In this document: positions 55,447 to 64,000 of the stretch, piece by piece | Numbering within the stretch: position 1 is the first letter of the stretch | Layout of the letters: the number at the start of each line of letters is the position of its first letter | Source of the DNA: Microbacter margulisiae | GTDB taxonomy: Bacteria; Bacteroidota; Bacteroidia; Bacteroidales; Paludibacteraceae | Length of the DNA stretch: 64,000 bases | Assembly: GCF_014192515.1 (NCBI RefSeq) | Contig: NZ_JACHYB010000001.1 | Coordinates: 1,674,001 to 1,738,000 of the forward strand | Direction of reading: 5' to 3' | Translations under genes and position numbers: made by a program | Notes under the pieces: generated by a model | What the model was told of the DNA's origin: nothing | Databases searched by the model: none | The model's input: the letters and a program-made list of their open reading frames with translations, nothing else

Positions 55447-55454
55447 TACCTTTG
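55447..55454 (+). promoter_or_regulatory. -7 element of the DUF177-rpmF operon
   Basis: TACCTTTG, 25 bp before the GTG at 55480. The -33 region is poor. Confidence 0.5.
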
Positions 55455-55479
55455 CACGGTTTTTATTGTTGCATGAACT

Positions 55480-56052
55480 GTGGGAAAATTTGAAGCATAT
55501 TCGATTCCTTTAAAAGCAATTACTGCTGGTAGTCATACATTTAAATACGATTTAAATAATGATTATTTCGCAAAGATAGATAGCGCTGAAGTACGGAAAG
55601 GTAATCTTCTGGCTGTTGTTGTCGCTAAAAAAAACAGTACAGGCTACGAACTCATGTTTGATATAAATGGGATTGCCATTGTTCCCTGCGATCGATGTTT
55701 AGACGACATGGAACAGCCAGTCTCAATACGTGAAAAGTTATTGGTCAAATTTGGCAAAACTTTTTCTGAAGAAGGTTCGGATGTTGTGATTGTGCCTGAA
55801 GACGAAGGAGAAATCAATGTTGCATGGTTTTTGTATGAGTTTATAGCTTTGGCTATTCCTATGAAGCATGTGCATCCTCCTGGAAAATGCAACAGAGCAA
55901 TGACAACGCAATTACGAAAACACACGACAAAAAGATCTGATGAATCGGAGGAGGATCTATCAACTGACGACAACGAATCTTATTCAGAACAAAACGAACA
56001 AGAATATGATGCACGGTGGAGTAAGTTGAAAGATTTAATAGATAACGACTAA
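55480..56052 (+). CDS. DUF177/YceD family protein
   Basis: A 190-residue protein of the YceD family, with C70-D-R-C73 as the conserved CxxC pair and a C-terminal acidic tail. Proteins of this family are linked with 23S rRNA accumulation and are almost always encoded just before rpmF, as here (13-bp gap). The GTG start is supported by the conserved-looking opening GKFEAYSIPLKAI and by the promoter 25 bp upstream. Confidence 0.88.
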   Translation: MGKFEAYSIPLKAITAGSHTFKYDLNNDYFAKIDSAEVRKGNLLAVVVAKKNSTGYELMFDINGIAIVPCDRCLDDMEQPVSIREKLLVKFGKTFSEEGSDVVIVPEDEGEINVAWFLYEFIALAIPMKHVHPPGKCNRAMTTQLRKHTTKRSDESEEDLSTDDNESYSEQNEQEYDARWSKLKDLIDND

Positions 56053-56065
56053 AACTGATATAAAA

Positions 56066-56251
56066 ATGGCACATCCAAAAAGAAAACATTCAAAACAACG
56101 TACAGCAAAAAGAAGAACGCATGACAAAGCAGTTGCGCCAACATTAACCGTTTGCCCAAATTGTGGTGCGATGCACATTTATCACACTGTTTGTGGTGCT
56201 TGTGGTTATTATCGTGGTAAATTGGCAATCGAAAAATTAGCAACTGCATAA
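56066..56251 (+). CDS. rpmF: 50S ribosomal protein L32
   Basis: A 61-residue zinc-ribbon ribosomal protein. Basic N-terminus (AHPKRKHSKQRTAKRRTHDK), then Cys30-X2-Cys33 and Cys43-X2-Cys46 as zinc ligands. It follows DUF177 and is separated from fabH by a terminator. Confidence 0.97.
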   Translation: MAHPKRKHSKQRTAKRRTHDKAVAPTLTVCPNCGAMHIYHTVCGACGYYRGKLAIEKLATA

Positions 56252-56284
56252 GGGCTACGTTAGCTTTTTGTGCTGACACAGATT

Positions 56285-56326
56285 AAAAAATGCCCTAAAA
56301 CCCTGCTGTTTTTAGGGCATTTTTTA
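56285..56326 (+). terminator. Terminator after rpmF
   Basis: An 11-bp stem (56290-56300 with 56310-56320, ATGCCCTAAAA and its complement) flanked by A and T runs, with a 9-nt loop. It lies between rpmF and fabH, so fabH needs its own promoter or read-through. Confidence 0.88.
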
Positions 56327-56523
56327 TCCGATAGCTTTTCCATTAGCCTTGAATAAATGAATATGCATGTTTGATAACATATATCATTCGTTTTTACAAC
56401 ATACTCGTTTCATTTACAGTATCTGATCTGCACATTACACAAGCAACTGTTTGCATATTTACATTTTAACAGTCAGCTATGTGAATTCAAAAACGATTAT
56501 ATTAATCACTAACCAAATTCCTC

Positions 56524-57543
56524 ATGAATAAGATTTTTGCCAAAATCACAGGAATAGGGATGTACATTCCCGATTATGTCCTAACCAACGACGAGCTTTC
56601 GCGTATGGTAGATACCACCGATGAGTGGATTATGACACGTATTGGCATCAAAGAGCGTCATATCCTGAAAGAAAAAGGATTAGGCACCTCTTTCCTGGCT
56701 GCCAAAGCCATAGAGCAACTGCTCAAAAAAACTCATACAAAGCCTGAAGAAATTGACGCAATTGTCTGTGCTACAGTTACTCCTGATCACAATTTTCCAT
56801 CTACTGCGATTTTAGCTGCAGAACGGGTTGGTATTAAAAATGCATACGCATTTGATCTGAGTGCTGCGTGCTCAGGGTTTACATTTGGATTAGAAAATGC
56901 TGCCGCTTTGATTGAATCCGGAAAATACAAAAAAGTAATTTTAATCGGAGCGGATAAATTGTCTTCCTTCGTAGATTATACAGACAGAAGCACGTGCCCT
57001 TTATTTGGTGATGGTGCAGGAGCAGTCTTATTAGAACCCACGGAAGAAGAAGTAGGATTGATAGATGCAAAACTATATACTGACGGTGTGGGATATCCTC
57101 ACTTACACCTAAAAGCTGGTGGATCAGTATTTCCGGCGTCTCACGAAACTATTGATGCCCGACAACATTATATTTATCAAGAGGGACAGGTAGTATTTAA
57201 ATATGCTGTCACACGCATGGCTGATGTATCAGCTGAAATTATGGAACGGAATAACCTGACTCACGATGATATTGCTTGGGTTGTTCCTCATCAGGCTAAT
57301 TTACGTATTATTGATGCTGTGGCTAACCGAATGGGAGTTCCTAAAGAAAAGGTGATGGTAAACATAGAAAAATTTGGGAACACAACGGCTGCAACATTGC
57401 CATTATGCCTTGCCGAATGGGAGCCTAAACTGAAAAAGGGAGATAAAATCATTCTTACTACTTTTGGGGGAGGCTTTACCTGGGGAGCAGCCTATGTCAT
57501 ATGGGCGTATGATGGAGAAGAAATGACACCAACAAAAAAATAA
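56524..57543 (+). CDS. fabH: Beta-ketoacyl-ACP synthase III
   Basis: A 339-residue KAS III that condenses an acyl-CoA starter with malonyl-ACP to begin fatty-acid synthesis. The catalytic triad is Cys116 (in DLSAACSGF), His256 (in VPHQAN) and Asn286 (in FGNTTAAT). It follows rpmF, as in many bacteria, but plsX is missing between them. Iso-branched starters are common in Bacteroidota, but specificity cannot be read here. Confidence 0.95.
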   Translation: MNKIFAKITGIGMYIPDYVLTNDELSRMVDTTDEWIMTRIGIKERHILKEKGLGTSFLAAKAIEQLLKKTHTKPEEIDAIVCATVTPDHNFPSTAILAAERVGIKNAYAFDLSAACSGFTFGLENAAALIESGKYKKVILIGADKLSSFVDYTDRSTCPLFGDGAGAVLLEPTEEEVGLIDAKLYTDGVGYPHLHLKAGGSVFPASHETIDARQHYIYQEGQVVFKYAVTRMADVSAEIMERNNLTHDDIAWVVPHQANLRIIDAVANRMGVPKEKVMVNIEKFGNTTAATLPLCLAEWEPKLKKGDKIILTTFGGGFTWGAAYVIWAYDGEEMTPTKK

Positions 57544-57573
57544 TTGTTACTATTTATATCTGGACTATTTTTG
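57543..57573 (+). promoter_or_regulatory. Promoter of the trigger factor gene
   Basis: ATTG (57543-57546, overlapping the end of fabH), a 19-bp spacer and TATTTTTG (57566-57573), 57 bp before the ATG at 57630. Confidence 0.65.
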
Positions 57574-57629
57574 CCCAATTCGTTTAGCATTTAGTTCCAC
57601 TCTGTTTTAAACTAAAAAATTATTTTCAG

Positions 57630-58970
57630 ATGAATATCGTCAGAAAAGACACTGATGCATTAAACGCACAACTATATGTGCAAATCTCCTCAACGGATTA
57701 TGCCGAAAAGGTTGAGAAAACATTAAAAGAGTACAAACGCAAAGCTAATGTTCCCGGATTTCGTCCGGGAATGGTACCGGTAGGCTTACTGAAAAAAATG
57801 TATGGGAAAGCTATTTTGGCTGAGGAAGTAAATAAGATTGTCAGTGAAGCACTAGATAATTATATTCGCGAAAATAATCTGAACCTATTGGGAGAAATAT
57901 TGCCGAACGAAACCAACCAAGGAACAATCAATTTTGACACGGATGAATCATTCGAATTTGTTTTCGATTTTGCTGTGGCTCCTGAGATTAACCTGGAACT
58001 TAGTAAAAACGACTCTATCTCCTATTACAATATCGAGATAAATGGTGAAATGATCGATGAACACATTCAAAGTCTGCAAAACAATTTAGGCTCTAATGTT
58101 GATAGTGAAATCGTTGAAGAAAAAGATTTAATCACAGGAAGCCTGGAAGAAATTTCAGGCGCTACAGAAAAATATTTGGTCGAAGAAGCTAATATATCTT
58201 CTGCATTTCTAAAAGAAGAGCAGAAGGCTTTATTTATTGGGAAAAAGATCGGCGATGTAATCACATTCAACCCGCTTACCGCTTTTGTTAATGAACAAGA
58301 TGCAGCTACACTATTGAATGTAGAAAAAGAAAATATTGCAAACTTTGCATCAGACTTTATTTTCACTATTCAAAAAATTTCGCATTTTCAACCTCATCCG
58401 TTAGATCAGGAGTTTTTTGATTTAGTATATGGGAAAGAAGTGGTCTCAAGTGAAACAGAAGCACGTGAAAAAGAAAAAGAATCCATCCAGGTCATTATGG
58501 AAGAAAACAGCCTCTATCGTTTTGAGGACGACGCACGTGCATATGTATTGAACCAATTAACTAATGTGGCATTCCCTGAAGCCTTTTTGAAAAGATGGTT
58601 GCTAAAAACCAACAAAGATATCACAGAAGAAATCATTGAAAAAGAATTCAGTGGCATGTTGGATGTACTCAAATGGCAACTTTTCCGAAATCAACTTGCT
58701 GTCAAAAATGAAATCAAAGTTGAGCAACAAGATTTGGAATCGTATGCAAAACGGATGTTGAAAGCACAATATGCTCAATATGGGATAACCAATTTCCCTG
58801 AAGATCTACTGGCTGAATATGCTAAAGAGACACTGAAAAAAGAAGGACAAGCAGAAAAGTATTTTGAAGCTATTTTGAATGAAAAAGTTGCAGCGGCCAT
58901 TAAAGAGATGGTTACGCTTAATGTCACTCTAATTTCATTTAATAATTTTCAGTCATTACCTCGCATTTAA
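57630..58970 (+). CDS. tig: Trigger factor
   Basis: A 446-residue ribosome-bound chaperone. The ribosome-binding tail has VPGFRPGMVPVGLLKKMYGKAI (about 39-60), with the signature GFRPG in place of GFRxGK. The middle FKBP-like PPIase domain (about 140-250) is divergent and lacks the usual aromatic active-site pattern. The C-terminal chaperone arms are complete. It stands alone with its own promoter and terminator. Confidence 0.92.
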   Translation: MNIVRKDTDALNAQLYVQISSTDYAEKVEKTLKEYKRKANVPGFRPGMVPVGLLKKMYGKAILAEEVNKIVSEALDNYIRENNLNLLGEILPNETNQGTINFDTDESFEFVFDFAVAPEINLELSKNDSISYYNIEINGEMIDEHIQSLQNNLGSNVDSEIVEEKDLITGSLEEISGATEKYLVEEANISSAFLKEEQKALFIGKKIGDVITFNPLTAFVNEQDAATLLNVEKENIANFASDFIFTIQKISHFQPHPLDQEFFDLVYGKEVVSSETEAREKEKESIQVIMEENSLYRFEDDARAYVLNQLTNVAFPEAFLKRWLLKTNKDITEEIIEKEFSGMLDVLKWQLFRNQLAVKNEIKVEQQDLESYAKRMLKAQYAQYGITNFPEDLLAEYAKETLKKEGQAEKYFEAILNEKVAAAIKEMVTLNVTLISFNNFQSLPRI

Positions 58971-58982
58971 TTCCGAATCTAT

Positions 58983-59026
58983 AAAAAAGAAGTGGCAATC
59001 ACTTGTGATTAGTCGCTTCTTTTTTT
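58983..59026. terminator. Bidirectional terminator between tig and the PAP2 gene
   Basis: A long imperfect stem with outer arms of A6GAAG and CTTCT6 (58983-59002 with 59006-59026 approximately). It has a T tract in both directions, between convergent genes. Confidence 0.8.
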
Positions 59027-59708
59027 AATAATACATGCAGGAAAGGAGTACTATGAGACTGAAGCCAATTGCAATTAAAAAAAATGCCAATTCGTCTTTA
59101 AAAGGCATGCGAGCAGGAGTAGCAAGCCATTGTATCCTTCTAAAATGGTGGGCGATAGAAGTCATAAAATAATACACAAATCCTCCGGAGAAAAAACCAA
59201 CCACAATACCGCCTAACACATCCAATGGGAAATGTACACCCAAATACATGCGTGAATAGCAAGTCACTGCTGCCCAGAGAAAAAAGAGAAAAGCCAATAA
59301 CCGTTTTCTGATCAATAAAGTAACAAAGAAAGAAGCTGCCATAGTATTGGCCGCATGCGAGGAGACAAATCCATACAATCCTCCACGGTAATTATGAACC
59401 AAATGCACCATGGATTGTATTGCCGGATCATGCGTAGGCCTCAATCTTGCCACCAATGGTTTGATTAAACCCGAGGCAAGTTGATCTGCCAAAGCAATCG
59501 TCAAAGCCAGGAAAACGATATAAACTAACGCTTTTATGCCATTATTTTTCCACAAATAAAAAATCAGTAAAAGCGACAAAACCACAGGAAATAAACGGCT
59601 AGAGATGAGCCAAAAAAAAGAATCAGCCCATTGACTGTGCCAGCCGTTGATGGTTAATAAAAGATGTCTATCCCAATTGATTAAAGCACTAAGAGAAGTT
59701 GCCTGCAT
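59025..59708 (-). CDS. PAP2 family membrane phosphatase
   Basis: A 227-residue protein with about five hydrophobic segments. The three PAP2 motifs are readable: K-P-L-V-A-R-L-R-P (KX6RP), SSHAANTM (PSGH variant, with His retained) and SRMYLGVHFPLDVLGG (SRX5HX3D). It removes a phosphate from a membrane lipid such as phosphatidate, PGP or undecaprenyl diphosphate. The substrate is unknown. It has its own promoter element (TACATTTG, minus strand, 59789-59796). Confidence 0.9.
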   Translation of the reverse strand: MQATSLSALINWDRHLLLTINGWHSQWADSFFWLISSRLFPVVLSLLLIFYLWKNNGIKALVYIVFLALTIALADQLASGLIKPLVARLRPTHDPAIQSMVHLVHNYRGGLYGFVSSHAANTMAASFFVTLLIRKRLLAFLFFLWAAVTCYSRMYLGVHFPLDVLGGIVVGFFSGGFVYYFMTSIAHHFRRIQWLATPARMPFKDELAFFLIAIGFSLIVLLSCMYY

Positions 59709-59788
59709 GCGTTTTTAATTTGAATCTTCTGAATAAAAAAGAGATACTCCCTGATCTGTAACATACAAGATTCAGAAAAGCATCGCTG

Positions 59789-59796
59789 CAAATGTA
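59789..59796 (-). promoter_or_regulatory. -7 element of the PAP2 gene
   Basis: TACATTTG on the minus strand, 81 bp before the ATG at 59708. It overlaps the edge of the preceding terminator stem. Confidence 0.4.
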
Positions 59797-59839
59797 ACAA
59801 AAAAAAGAGGAAGCTATCTTCCTCTTTTTTTTGTTACAT
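59792..59839. terminator. Perfect 22-bp terminator hairpin after the biotin-carrier gene
   Basis: A 22-bp perfect inverted repeat (59792-59813 with 59818-59839, core AGAGGAAG/CTTCCTCT) with a 4-nt loop and long A/T runs in the stem. It ends the carboxylase operon on the minus strand. Confidence 0.9.
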
Positions 59840-59877
59840 GTTTTTATGCAAAACATACAATGAATGTTACATAACAT

Positions 59878-60294
59878 TTATCCGATAACCATCAGATCAA
59901 CGCCTTCAAGTACAGAGTCGCCTTTAGCTACTTTAATCTCCACCACTTTACCATCACGGTCAGCATTAATAACGTTTTCCATTTTCATAGCTTCAAGTAC
60001 CATAACTTTCTGACCTGCCTTCACTGCATCTCCTACTTTGACAGCAATATCAAGAATGACTCCTGGTAGTGGCGATTTAATAGCACCAGCAACTTCTCCA
60101 GCCGGTACATGAGCTACCTGTGAAGCAGCAGCTACGACAGGACGTACAATAGCTTGAGGAGCTGCTTTAACCGGTTTCTCCATTTCAACCTGATAAGCAA
60201 CACCATTTACTTCGACCGAAGCAACGGAATCTTCAACACTGATAATGTTGACTTTATATTCCTCTCCATTAATTTTATAAGAATATTCTTTCAT
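59878..60294 (-). CDS. Biotin carboxyl carrier protein of an acyl-CoA carboxylase/decarboxylase
   Basis: A 138-residue carrier. A short N-terminal beta-rich domain (about 1-40), an Ala/Pro-rich linker (about 41-70) and a biotinyl domain with the biotin lysine Lys104 in VLEAMKMENV. It shuttles CO2 for the carboxyltransferase encoded two genes upstream. A possible internal promoter element (TAACTTTG, minus strand, 60368-60375) precedes it. It is the last gene before the terminator, and no membrane beta subunit follows. Confidence 0.92.
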   Translation of the reverse strand: MKEYSYKINGEEYKVNIISVEDSVASVEVNGVAYQVEMEKPVKAAPQAIVRPVVAAASQVAHVPAGEVAGAIKSPLPGVILDIAVKVGDAVKAGQKVMVLEAMKMENVINADRDGKVVEIKVAKGDSVLEGVDLMVIG

Positions 60295-60376
60295 GCAAAA
60301 ATAATTTTTTAAGTGATTTCACCTGGTTCGATTGTTCTTCATTATTATTCCAAACAAATATCGAGGACAAAGTTAA

Positions 60377-60562
60377 TCAACGTTTTTTTACAAATATGGG
60401 TTGACGCATCAACAGGACTTTAGAACTCCATGGAGAATAACCAAAGTTGTTGTACTGAATAGTAAGCACATTGCTTTCAACATCATGTACTTCCTCTGCC
60501 ATTTCGTGTAAAGCCAATCCAATGGCAGCCAAAGCAGTTTTGTCTACTTCTTCTTTTTTCAT
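60377..60562 (-). CDS. Small decarboxylase delta/gamma-like protein
   Basis: A 61-residue protein. AALAAIGLALHEMAEEVHDVESNVLTIQ and the C-terminal SPWSSKVLLMRQP resemble the soluble part of small subunits (OadG/MmdD-like) that travel with biotin-dependent carboxyltransferases in Bacteroidota. No membrane anchor is present, unlike typical OadG. The ATG at 60562 is used. It sits between the carboxyltransferase and the biotin carrier and probably helps assemble the complex. Confidence 0.65.
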   Translation of the reverse strand: MKKEEVDKTALAAIGLALHEMAEEVHDVESNVLTIQYNNFGYSPWSSKVLLMRQPIFVKKR

Positions 60563-60580
60563 AATCCTCAATTTTAGAAA

Positions 60581-62134
60581 TTATAATGGAAGATTACCAT
60601 GTTTTTTCGCTGGATTTATTTGTCTTTTCGTAGCCAATTGTTGTAATGCCCGAATAACACGGAAACGAGTATTACGCGGTTCAATCACGTCATCAACATA
60701 ACCATAACGTGCAGCATTATATGGATTTGAGAAAGCATCGCGGTATTCCTGTTCCTTTTGAGCTACGAATGCTGCAGGGTCTTCTGCATTAGCAGCTTCT
60801 TTTGCGTAAAGAACTTCAATAGCACCGGAAGCACCCATTACAGCAATTTCAGCAGAAGGCCACGCATAGTTGATATCACTACGCAAATGTTTTGAACTCA
60901 TTACAATATATGCGCCACCATACGCTTTGCGCAAGGTTACTGTAACTTTTGGTACAGTGGCCTCACCATAAGCATATAACAGCTTAGCTCCATGTACAAT
61001 AACACCATTATATTCTTGACCAGTTCCAGGTAAAAATCCAGGTACATCAACCAATGTTACCAAAGGAATATTAAATGCATCACAGAAACGAACAAAACGG
61101 GCTGCCTTGCGTGAAGCATTTGAATCAAGAACTCCTGCCAAAACTTTTGGTTGATTAGCTACAATTCCGACAGACATGCCATTGAAGCGCGCAAATCCAA
61201 CAATAATATTTTGTGCATAATCACGATGTACTTCCAAAAACTCTCCATTATCAATGATACTTCCGATCACCTCATACATGTCGTATGGTTTATTAGGATT
61301 ATCTGGAATTACTTCATTCAAAGCATCTTCTAAACGATCAATAGGATCTTCACATGCTTTCAGGGGAGCTTCTTCCATGTTATTTTGAGGAATAAAGCTC
61401 AGTAAATGACGGATCAAAGAAATGCCATCTTCTTCAGTGTCAATAGCGAAGTGTGCTACGCCAGATTTTGAGGCATGCACGCTGGCACCCCCCAGTTGTT
61501 CTTGTGAAACATCCTCTCCAGTTACGGTTTTTACAACTTTAGGCCCAGTTAGGAACATGTAGCTTGACCCTTTAGCCATAATCGTAAAGTCAGTCAAAGC
61601 AGGTGAATAAACAGCACCGCCGGCAGAAGGGCCAAAAATTGCCGAAATTTGAGGCACAACACCCGAAGCTAGAATATTACGTTCAAAAATTTCCCCGTAA
61701 CCTGCTAACGCATTGACACCTTCCTGAATACGAGCACCACCTGAATCATTAATACCAATAACAGGAGCACCCATTTTCATAGCCTGATCCATGACTTTGC
61801 AAATTTTCAAAGCCATAGTTTCAGACAAAGATCCTCCAAATACTGTAAAGTCTTGTGCAAAAACATACACCAAACGACCTTCGATAGTTCCGCTTCCGGT
61901 TACAACACCATCGCCAAGATAGCTTTCTTTTTCCATGCCAAAGTTGGTGCAACGGTGTTGCAAAAACATGTCAAATTCTTCGAAACTACCTTCGTCAAGC
62001 AACATGGCAATACGCTCACGTGCAGTGTATTTTCCCTTTTTATGTTGTGAATCAATTCGCTTTTGACCACCACCCAGACGTGCTTTCGCACGCAAATCGA
62101 TGAGTTCTTGTACTTTATTGAGTTGATTGCTCAT
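60581..62134 (-). CDS. Acyl-CoA carboxylase/methylmalonyl-CoA decarboxylase carboxyltransferase subunit
   Basis: A 517-residue carboxyltransferase of the PccB/MmdA type. Two crotonase-like domains are present, with [23 protein letters not shown] (about 130-152) and the C-domain CoA site [17 protein letters not shown] (about 365-381). Grouped with a biotin carrier and methylmalonyl-CoA epimerase, it serves the methylmalonyl-CoA/propionyl-CoA step of the succinate-propionate pathway. Sequence alone does not tell a sodium-pumping decarboxylase from an ATP-linked carboxylase. Confidence 0.94.
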   Translation of the reverse strand: MSNQLNKVQELIDLRAKARLGGGQKRIDSQHKKGKYTARERIAMLLDEGSFEEFDMFLQHRCTNFGMEKESYLGDGVVTGSGTIEGRLVYVFAQDFTVFGGSLSETMALKICKVMDQAMKMGAPVIGINDSGGARIQEGVNALAGYGEIFERNILASGVVPQISAIFGPSAGGAVYSPALTDFTIMAKGSSYMFLTGPKVVKTVTGEDVSQEQLGGASVHASKSGVAHFAIDTEEDGISLIRHLLSFIPQNNMEEAPLKACEDPIDRLEDALNEVIPDNPNKPYDMYEVIGSIIDNGEFLEVHRDYAQNIIVGFARFNGMSVGIVANQPKVLAGVLDSNASRKAARFVRFCDAFNIPLVTLVDVPGFLPGTGQEYNGVIVHGAKLLYAYGEATVPKVTVTLRKAYGGAYIVMSSKHLRSDINYAWPSAEIAVMGASGAIEVLYAKEAANAEDPAAFVAQKEQEYRDAFSNPYNAARYGYVDDVIEPRNTRFRVIRALQQLATKRQINPAKKHGNLPL

Positions 62135-62215
62135 AAGAAATAAATTTTTGATTAGAAATGAGATTCTTAATAAAACGGAGAACGACTCTCCTTTATTGTC
62201 TGATGTGTCACTTCC

Positions 62216-62623
62216 TTATTTTGGTTGTTCACATAATTCTGTCAAAACACCTAATGTAGATTTTGGATGCAAAAAAGCAATGTTCAAGCCTTCAGCCCCT
62301 TTTCGCGGTGATTTGTCAATAAGTTGTATCCCGTCCTCTGCTAAAACATTTAATTGCTCCTGAAGACCTTTAACTGCAAAAGCAATGTGATGAATGCCTT
62401 CCCCCTTTTTTTCAATAAATTTCCCTACTGGCCCTTCAGGATCAGTAGCAGCTAATAGTTCAATCTTCGTTTGACCAATTTTGAAGAAAGCAGTTTTTAC
62501 TTTCTGATCAACGACCTCTTCAACAGCATAACATTTGCTGCCCAACAACTTTTCGTAGTACGGAATGGCAACGTCAAGATCTTTGACGGCAATGCCAATG
62601 TGCTCAATGTGTGATGGCTTCAT
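62216..62623 (-). CDS. mce: Methylmalonyl-CoA epimerase
   Basis: A 135-residue VOC-fold enzyme that interconverts (R)- and (S)-methylmalonyl-CoA. HIEHIGIAVKDLD (about 4-16) carries the first metal His, GIHHIAFAVKGL (about 84-95) the second, and the Glu ligands are in the C-terminal VLTELCE and the TKIELLA strand. The ATG at 62623 is chosen. It heads the operon mce - carboxyltransferase - small subunit - biotin carrier, 81 bp before the carboxyltransferase. Confidence 0.94.
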   Translation of the reverse strand: MKPSHIEHIGIAVKDLDVAIPYYEKLLGSKCYAVEEVVDQKVKTAFFKIGQTKIELLAATDPEGPVGKFIEKKGEGIHHIAFAVKGLQEQLNVLAEDGIQLIDKSPRKGAEGLNIAFLHPKSTLGVLTELCEQPK

Positions 62624-62767
62624 GTGGTAATTTTTTTTACGACAAGGTTTTGTGAAATTTACATCGTAGTTCATTCAATATTGGAGAATGATCGATTGCT
62701 CATTTCATTACTAACCGATTAATTGAATTACATTTACGGAATAATTTCTTTAATTGTTCCTTGTGTG

Positions 62768-62775
62768 CAAAGTTA
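62768..62775 (-). promoter_or_regulatory. -7 element of the mce-carboxylase operon
   Basis: TAACTTTG on the minus strand, 144 bp before the mce ATG. Confidence 0.45.
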
Positions 62776-62977
62776 CAGGAATAATTATACATTGCCTAAC
62801 CATAAGTGCTTTTTTTTATTTTACTTGGATAAAAAAACATATCAAGTTGGTTATCTGTTCCATATAGGCTTAAAGTAACAATTGGACAAGTTCTTTTTAC
62901 CAATTCCTAAAGCCAATTAAACACTTTCTTAACAGTGGCAAAAAGAGGGATATGCCAGTTTTTCAAAAAGGAAATTT

Positions 62978-62985
62978 TATCTTTG
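62978..62985 (+). promoter_or_regulatory. -7 element of the C1 peptidase gene
   Basis: TATCTTTG, 119 bp before the ATG at 63105. Confidence 0.5.
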
Positions 62986-63104
62986 TCGGTCCTTAGAAGA
63001 CATCCAACAAAATCACATAATACAAAGCAAAATAAATCAATCAATTAAGACAAAACAACATAGCAATCATCCAAATTTTTATTTTTAATTAAAACAACCC
63101 GTTT

Positions 63105-64000
63105 ATGAAAAAAATGACTTTACTCATCGTATTAACCCTTATCGTGGGTACGATGATGGCGCACGAAAAAAAGAAAGCTCCGACAGAAGAAGGTTTTGTA
63201 TTCACCACCGTTAAAGCCAATCCGATTACATCTGTCAAAAACCAAGCCAACTCAGGTACCTGCTGGGACTATTCCGGGTTAGGTTTTCTTGAATCAGAAT
63301 TGTTACGTATGGGGAAACCAGCTTATGACCTCTCTGAAATGTTTATCGTTGATCATGAATACCAGGAAAAAGCGATTAAATACGTCAGAATGCATGGTAA
63401 GCTTAATTTTGGCCCCGGTGGGGAATTCTGGGATGTATTCGACATTATCAAAAAAGATGGCATTGTTCCAGCATCTATTATGGAAGGTCTTGATTATGGA
63501 GACACACTAAATAACCATGGCGAATTGGATGCAACAACATTGGCTTATGTGAATGCAATTATAGCAAATCCGAACAAACACCTTTCTACAGCATGGTTCA
63601 ATGGATTCAAAGGAATTTTAACCGCCTATCTCGGCGCTATCCCCGACACATTCATTTACAAAGGAGTTCGATATACACCAAAATCTTTTGCTGCATCGTT
63701 AGGTTTGAACATGGACGATTATGTTTCCATAACATCGTTTACGCATCATCCGTTTTATCATCCGTTTGCACTCGAAATTGAAGACAACTGGCGTTGGGCT
63801 AAATCCTATAACGTTCCGCTTGACAGTTTGATGGCAACCATCGATTATGCCATCAATCATGGATACACAGTCGGCTGGGCTGCCGATGTAAGCGAACGAG
63901 GATTCACCCGTCAGGGCATCGGAATTGTTCCTGATGTAAACCCTAATGTGTGCCCTGCTGGAACAGACGAAGCAAAATGGATCGGGATGACCCCGAAAGA
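63105..64000 (+). CDS. C1 family cysteine peptidase, bleomycin hydrolase/PepC-like (partial, runs off the edge)
   Basis: 298 codons are visible, with no stop before the window ends. An N-terminal signal peptide (hydrophobic about 5-18, MTLLIVLTLIVGTMM) is followed by the papain-type Gln and catalytic Cys in NQANSGTCWDYSG (about 47-59), then LSEMFIVDHEYQEKA, similar to bleomycin hydrolase (PepC). The later active-site His and Asn lie beyond the edge. The signal peptide points to a periplasmic peptidase, unlike cytoplasmic PepC. Such exported PepC-like enzymes are common in Bacteroidales. Confidence 0.87.
   Translation, partial: MKKMTLLIVLTLIVGTMMAHEKKKAPTEEGFVFTTVKANPITSVKNQANSGTCWDYSGLGFLESELLRMGKPAYDLSEMFIVDHEYQEKAIKYVRMHGKLNFGPGGEFWDVFDIIKKDGIVPASIMEGLDYGDTLNNHGELDATTLAYVNAIIANPNKHLSTAWFNGFKGILTAYLGAIPDTFIYKGVRYTPKSFAASLGLNMDDYVSITSFTHHPFYHPFALEIEDNWRWAKSYNVPLDSLMATIDYAINHGYTVGWAADVSERGFTRQGIGIVPDVNPNVCPAGTDEAKWIGMTPK

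Larger units (their letters stand above)
55107..55479. other. Intergenic gap between divergent rpsU and the DUF177 gene
   Basis: A 373-bp AT-rich gap. It holds one promoter for each direction, listed separately. No further gene, RNA or repeat is evident. Confidence 0.6.
62675..63104. other. Intergenic gap between mce and the C1 peptidase gene
   Basis: A 430-bp AT-rich divergent gap. It holds a -7 element for each direction, listed separately. No other gene or strong structure is seen. Confidence 0.6.

Overview
The window is a chromosomal segment of a Bacteroidota bacterium, most likely order Bacteroidales and near Paludibacter/Porphyromonadaceae-type organisms. This placement is inferred. 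The evidence is the lineage-typical families (DUF4494, DUF4301, DUF4252, DUF6266, UpxY-type NusG paralogue), the MurF-alanine racemase fusion, the NagB-LmbE fusion, and repeated TAnnTTTG (-7) promoter elements, several with a TTTG/ATTG -33 element 19-20 bp upstream. GC content looks moderate to low.

Layout. 1-6.3 kb: a DUF6266 gene, a HEPN/MNT toxin-antitoxin-like pair, then an operon DUF4494 - PLP homeostasis protein - MurF/Alr, and a UpxY antiterminator homologue. 6.3-10.6 kb (minus): five genes that look like a polar-lipid head-group pathway (TagD-like cytidylyltransferase, SDR, CDP-alcohol phosphatidyltransferase, AglD/MprF-type membrane protein, acyltransferase). 10.7-21 kb: DUF4301, the NifU-like/GGGtGRT pair, a DMT transporter, NADP-glutamate dehydrogenase, the NagB-LmbE fusion and formate-THF ligase. 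20.9-28.2 kb: nitroreductase/MarR pair with a palindromic candidate operator, HAD phosphatase, chorismate synthase, SlyD with a Cys-rich tail, a secreted esterase, a START-like protein, a solitary hisH, and an ECF sigma - membrane protein - DUF4252 operon. 28.3-35.3 kb: S1/P1 nuclease, a UroD-superfamily protein with an MtaA/MtbA-like zinc signature, Usp, DMT transporter, 3'-5' exonuclease, MltF-like lytic transglycosylase and GT2.

35.5-55.1 kb is the core information block. groES-groEL (plus) converges on the large minus-strand block rpsU-xerC-hpf-tRNA(Tyr,Gly,Thr)-tuf-tRNA(Trp)-secE-nusG-rplKAJL-rpoBC. Between groEL and rpoC lies an IS3-family element inserted 11 bp beyond the rpoC stop codon. 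A 1,098-bp IS1595-family element has in turn inserted into that IS3 element. The 8-bp target duplication is readable base for base, and removing the inner element restores the IS3 transposase frame exactly.

55.4-64 kb: DUF177-rpmF-fabH and trigger factor (plus), a PAP2 phosphatase, a methylmalonyl/propionyl-CoA carboxylase-type operon (epimerase, carboxyltransferase, small delta-like protein, biotin carrier) on the minus strand, and a C1 peptidase that runs off the right edge.

No CRISPR array, prophage or large secretion/defence island is visible. The best candidates for undescribed biology are the NifU-like/GGGtGRT pair, the lipid head-group cluster with an atypical CDP-alcohol phosphotransferase motif, the zinc-type UroD homologue, and the rpoC 3' end remodelled by the nested insertion sequences.
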